Shown piece by piece: positions 63,601-64,000 of a stretch of 64,000 nucleotides of DNA (position 1 is the first letter of the stretch; every line of letters begins with the position of its first letter). The translations under genes and the position numbers were made by a program. The notes beneath the pieces are model-generated. The model did no database searches. It saw nothing but the letters and a program-made list of their open reading frames with translations, and had not been told where the DNA came from. Source of the stretch: Charina bottae (Eukaryota; Chordata; Lepidosauria; Squamata; Charinaidae); contig JALMGJ010000006.1 of the NCBI GenBank assembly GCA_023362775.1, positions 8,331,001-8,395,000 on the forward strand, in the 5' to 3' direction.

Positions 63601-64000
63601 TTAAAGTATTTGCTCTTTTGCTCCTGACAAGATTTCTAACAGGTTGAGAGCCTTTTTGCCGAGCCCCACGCTGGCCATTAGTGCTTTGATTTCCACAATG
63701 CCTTTCTTTATTTAATAGGCCTGAAATATTGATTAACATTTACAGATTCAATTCCGAGGGCTTGCCAGAGGTGAGAGAGAGCTGCTTGTGCCAGTCAAAT
63801 CCGGAGGTGTAATGAAATCCCCTACTGTGCCTGTCAACTTCTCCCCCATACAGGTCATTTCCTACATGTTCTGCCGTGTTGAAAAAGCAGCCATTTTCGC
63901 CTCAGATGTTTGGTAAGTGACAGGAAAAATCTGTCTCCCGCAATGAATTCTCCAGCCCTTTCGAGAAAATGGAATGGGCTCATTGCAGCTTATATTGCTT
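63601..64000. other. Possible conserved non-coding or exonic stretch
   Basis: Repeat-free sequence of balanced composition with TTTCCACAATGCCTTTC, GATTAACATTTACAGATTC and GTAATGAAATCC. TTCTCCCCCATACAG (3'-splice-like, to 63853), then 59 bases ending TTTG and GTAAGTG (5'-splice-like at 63913) could bound a small exon. In one frame it would encode about 20 residues before a stop. No homology is recognised. Confidence 0.3.

Overview
The window looks like squamate reptile nuclear DNA (snake or lizard). The basis is the repeat mix: BovB (RTE) LINEs, tRNA-derived SINEs that share the BovB 3' end (Sauria-type), 5S-derived SINEs, squamate-style L1 and L2-clade LINEs, Penelope-like elements, and short palindromic hAT and Tigger/pogo-like MITEs. 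I found no host protein-coding gene, rRNA gene or functional tRNA gene. Every long reading frame that I can explain belongs to a retroelement or a microsatellite. The window is best read as an intergenic desert or a very long intron.

Layout. 1-6.5 kb: a 5'-truncated L1 (1679-6477, 17-bp target duplication) holding an internal duplication, a GC-rich CCAAT-containing array, a BovB copy (4327-6314), and inside that a hAT MITE (5218-5491). 7.3-13.9 kb: a Sauria-type SINE, a Tigger-like MITE, an L1 tail with an L2 tail inside it, SINEs, three hAT MITEs and a candidate solo LTR (12841-13274). 14.5-15.4 kb: a Penelope-like element with a GIY-YIG region and a hammerhead ribozyme motif. 16-19 kb: an L2 scrap and LTR-like repeats. 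22-29 kb: a Sauria-type SINE, decayed L2 copies on both strands, a 40-bp x 20 minisatellite and purine-rich microsatellites. 30.7-34.6 kb: a non-LTR fragment, an L1 inserted in its target duplication, and an RTE copy split by an L2. 39-43 kb: SINE, Tigger-like and L2-tail nests. 45-54 kb: microsatellites, two BovB-tail chimeras, a perfect 153-bp inverted repeat carrying two hammerhead motifs, and a second Penelope-like 3' end with a further hammerhead motif. 54-64 kb: SINEs, hAT MITEs, a BovB copy open for 238 codons, a CR1-like 3' end and an L2 scrap. The last 400 bases look unlike the repeats and may be conserved non-coding or exonic.

How the parts relate. BovB and the Sauria-type SINEs share a 3' end with the core GAGTCGGACACGACT, as expected for a LINE and the SINEs it moves. 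Target duplications at several nested levels give a relative insertion order. The Penelope-like elements carry CUGANGA...GAAA hammerhead cores next to their 3' ends, the usual place for them in this group. Family names come from recognition of motifs and sequence style; no database search was possible.
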